DNA of 64,000 nucleotides from Rosa chinensis (taxonomy: Eukaryota > Streptophyta > Magnoliopsida > Rosales > Rosaceae). The position numbers were made by a program, and so were the translations under genes. Below, piece by piece: positions 61,802 through 64,000 of the stretch. The notes below the pieces were generated by a model. The model was given only the letters and a program-made list of their open reading frames with translations, made no database searches and had not been told where the DNA came from. Position 1 is the first letter of the stretch. Every line of letters begins with the position of its first letter. The stretch is from contig NC_037090.1 of assembly GCF_002994745.2 (NCBI RefSeq), forward strand, positions 26,835,501-26,899,500, given 5' to 3'.

Positions 61802-62450
61802 TAGACCTGTAAATGGGTTGGATTTTGATCCGGACCCGATCCAGATCCGTGGCTATTGGTTTGGATCGAACATTTTGATCCGTTGATCCGTTAATGACCC
61901 GAATCTGTTAACCCGTTTATTTAACGGATCAAATACGGGTTTAGGTCGATCCGATCCGTTAATGATCCAACCCGTTTTCGTAATAATAAAATATTATTTT
62001 TATTAATATATTATTTTAAAAAATATATAAAATATAAAATATTACAAATTTTTAATACAATGTTTTTGTAGGAATCTAAGCATAAACGGCATTATCAAAA
62101 AAAGATGTCTAAAAATGGACATCTCCCAAGATTCAAGATACATTATCAACAAAACATGTCAAGAATGCCAAGATTCCAAGAAGCTTTATCATTTATCAAT
62201 AAAGGTTTGCATGTTTAGTTGACCAAAAGGGTAAGAACGGTTTAGAACAATAGAAATTCAAAAATATTTGAAATTATAAACGGATCAGATTAGCGGATCA
62301 GGTATCCGTTAATCTAGCGGATACGGGTTTGGATCAAGCTATCAATGATCCGCCGGGTTAACGGAGCGGGTTTGGATCGAGTTTTTTCTTTTAGTAAACG
62401 GATTTGGATTTAGGTCGATCCGATCCAAACCCGGTCCATTTACAGGTCTA
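61802..62450. mobile_element. hAT MITE with perfect 15-bp TIR and 8-bp TSD
   Basis: Termini TAGACCTGTAAATGG and CCATTTACAGGTCTA are exact complements. Perfect 8-bp duplications TCAATGGT lie at 61794-61801 and 62451-62458. The subterminal regions are packed with GATCCG/CGGATC-type motifs in both orientations. Non-coding, 649 bp, inserted in the LINE between the endonuclease and RT regions. Confidence 0.96.
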
Positions 62451-62809
62451 TCAATGGTCCATTCATTGTTGGTAATCAGTAGGCCCTTAATTGTATATTT
62501 GCATTTTCTGTTACAAGCTTTCTAATGAAGAAAAAGCATAATTTCTATCACAGTCCTTGAGCCATGTTACGTTGGATCTTTGTCGCTAGTATTTTTCTTG
62601 TTGTGCAAGTAATTGGTTATGCTGGACATGTAGTTACCTCTGCTCCTCATATTGTGATGGTGAGAAGGGTTGTCGCATAATGACATCCATCTTGGCTTGA
62701 AGCATATGCATTTCAGCCCTTTGGTGTTGGAACTCAGTTGAGTGCCACTTCAAAAGTTCCTGACCAGCAGTAGAGATCTTTTGTTCAATTTGAAATAGCA
62801 GGTTTCCGG

Positions 62810-63608
62810 TTATGGGTTTAGACCAATGTTTTTGGATAATGGCAGTGCATCTTTCCTCCCCATGCCATAATTCTTCAAACCTGAATCGCTTATGAACCTT
62901 ACTTCTATGTCTTTTTTTGCCCTGACCTCAATAAGGATTGGACAGTGATCTGATTCACTTGGAGGCAAGGTGATCACACTGCTGCAAGGGTATAGCATTC
63001 TCCATTGCAATGATTGAAAGCTTCTATCAAGATGTTCCTTTGTGAACTTGTTTGACCACGTAAACCTGCTACCAAAGAAGCCCATATCCATGAGACCGCA
63101 ATCTACCATTACTTGCCTGAACTGTGACGTTGGTGTAGTAGCAAGAGGAGGGCCACCTGACTTATCTGCTTGACACAAAATTTCGTTAAAATCCCCATCC
63201 ATAAGCCATGGCAGGTCACAGCGCTCTGCATTCAGAGTTTGAATCAAATCCCATGTATGAGTGAGATCACTGCAGGCTGCAAAACCATAAACTTTGGTAT
63301 CCTGCCGGGCCTCCAAGGTCCCCGATATCCACATCGATATGATGAGGAGAGAGGGTGTGTACCCTGACGTTGATATCATTCCTCCATAGTAACGTAACTC
63401 CCTATGAGTCATCTTCATGTGGGTAACAAGCATTGCCCTTAAAACCAAGCCTATGCATTAGGGCTTCAATATGGCTTGGCTGAGCTAGGGTTTCTGCCAA
63501 GAAAATCAAACGTGGTTTCTTCATCTGCACCAAATCAACGAGAGCTCGTTGAGTCTCATTACAGACTATGCCTCTACAGTTCCAAACAAGAATGTTTTCC
63601 TCTGTCAT
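62810..63608 (-). pseudogene. LINE ORF2, endonuclease (APE-like)
   Basis: ORF2 starts near 63608 with VWNCRG, then KPRLIFLAET (frame ending 63402). After a frameshift it continues (63448-62810) with LPWLMDGDFNEIL, SRFTWSN and the catalytic ESDHCPILI. These are the N-terminal, DFNE and SDH motifs of the exonuclease-endonuclease-phosphatase fold used by L1 LINEs to nick target DNA. Confidence 0.92.
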
Positions 63609-63707
63609 TGTGGCAGGAAGCAAGCAAAACCAGTCCGACTTGGAGGCGGCACTAGCTACGCTAGCAACGCTTAGAGTTTACTCACTTTACTATACCTCTT
63701 CACTATT

Positions 63708-64000
63708 ACTATCATTATCTGCACAGATAATAATAATTATCAGCATACCTCTTTATTATAATTATCAGCACATATGTACTCATTCAGTTCCATATAATTG
63801 TACCCTTTCAGGATACATGAATTTTTTTGCATGTTCAAATGCGTCTTAATGCATAAATATTATAGTACATCTCCTCACACATAACACGCTCATTGTGAAG
63901 CATTTAATTACATGATCATATTCCAACATCATCTTCATAATTAATGGATGAAGTAACACATCTACGTGCTGATTAAGGTGCAGTAACAAACGTGGTTTAA
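63708..64000. other. Right edge spacer
   Basis: AT-rich sequence beyond the LINE target duplication. It continues the pre-insertion DNA seen left of 56980. No gene seen. Confidence 0.6.

Larger units (their letters stand above)
56997..63690 (-). mobile_element. L1-type LINE (non-LTR retrotransposon) with 17-bp TSD, interrupted twice
   Basis: Identical 17-bp repeats TATACCTCTTCACTATT at 56980-56996 and 63691-63707 enclose the element. The A tail is the T run from 56997. Minus-strand order: endonuclease, reverse transcriptase, zf-RVT, RNase H. Without the two nested insertions (solo LTR 57593-59449 and hAT MITE 61802-62450) it is about 4.2 kb. It starts just upstream of ORF2 and lacks ORF1, so it is 5'-truncated. 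Frameshifts and stops make it inactive. Confidence 0.93.

Overview
This is nuclear DNA of a flowering plant. Its genes have short exons with GT/AG introns, the protein families are plant-specific (arabinogalactan peptide, plant NEK kinase, A20/AN1 stress protein), and plant transposon families and chloroplast-derived DNA are present. A eudicot is clear. A rosid, perhaps Rosaceae, is only an impression from protein similarity and was not tested.

Only four intact host genes are supported: (1) an A20/AN1 zinc-finger stress-associated protein (minus strand, CDS 10033-10548, with an intron-containing 5' leader reaching about 12.1 kb); (2) a J-domain co-chaperone of the dnaJ 6/DNAJC9 type (plus strand, 8 coding exons, 21780-24288) whose promoter carries two E2F-type sites and three site II motifs; (3) a NIMA-related kinase of the NEK5/6 type (plus strand, 13 coding exons, 35546-40129); (4) a 79-residue AGP23-like arabinogalactan peptide (minus strand, 40659-40898), convergent with the kinase.

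Nearly everything else is transposable-element sequence, often nested, and many insertions still show target-site duplications (TSDs). 5.5-6.7 kb: a Mutator-like element carrying a mitochondrial ribosomal protein S5-like gene fragment. 7.2-11.2 kb: three copies of one MITE family, one split by a SINE inside the SAP leader intron. 12.6-13.8 kb: a Mutator-like element in a LINE remnant. 15.1-15.6 kb: a mosaic of chloroplast trnA intron and rpoC2 joined to a gypsy element whose 2.8-kb LTR fills 16.1-18.9 kb. 19.3-21.2 kb: MULE in MULE in a probable hAT. 25.4-26.5 kb: a non-coding retroposon. 27.3-33.7 kb: an hAT inside a smaller hAT inside LINE ORF1. 42.5-48.2 kb: an hAT shell holding a gypsy element, a MULE MITE and a retroposon. 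48.4-53.4 kb: a TIR element holding a retroposon split by a 3.6-kb solo LTR. 55.4-56.5 kb: a copia fragment. 57.0-63.7 kb: a LINE split by a solo LTR and by an hAT MITE.

The most unusual signal is in the gypsy element at 42514-46061. Its primer-binding site is not the usual short match but the complement of an entire mature tRNA-Asn(GUU), with the non-genomic CCA end abutting the LTR. This looks like retro-capture of a whole primer tRNA. No CRISPR array, rRNA gene or ordinary tRNA gene was seen.
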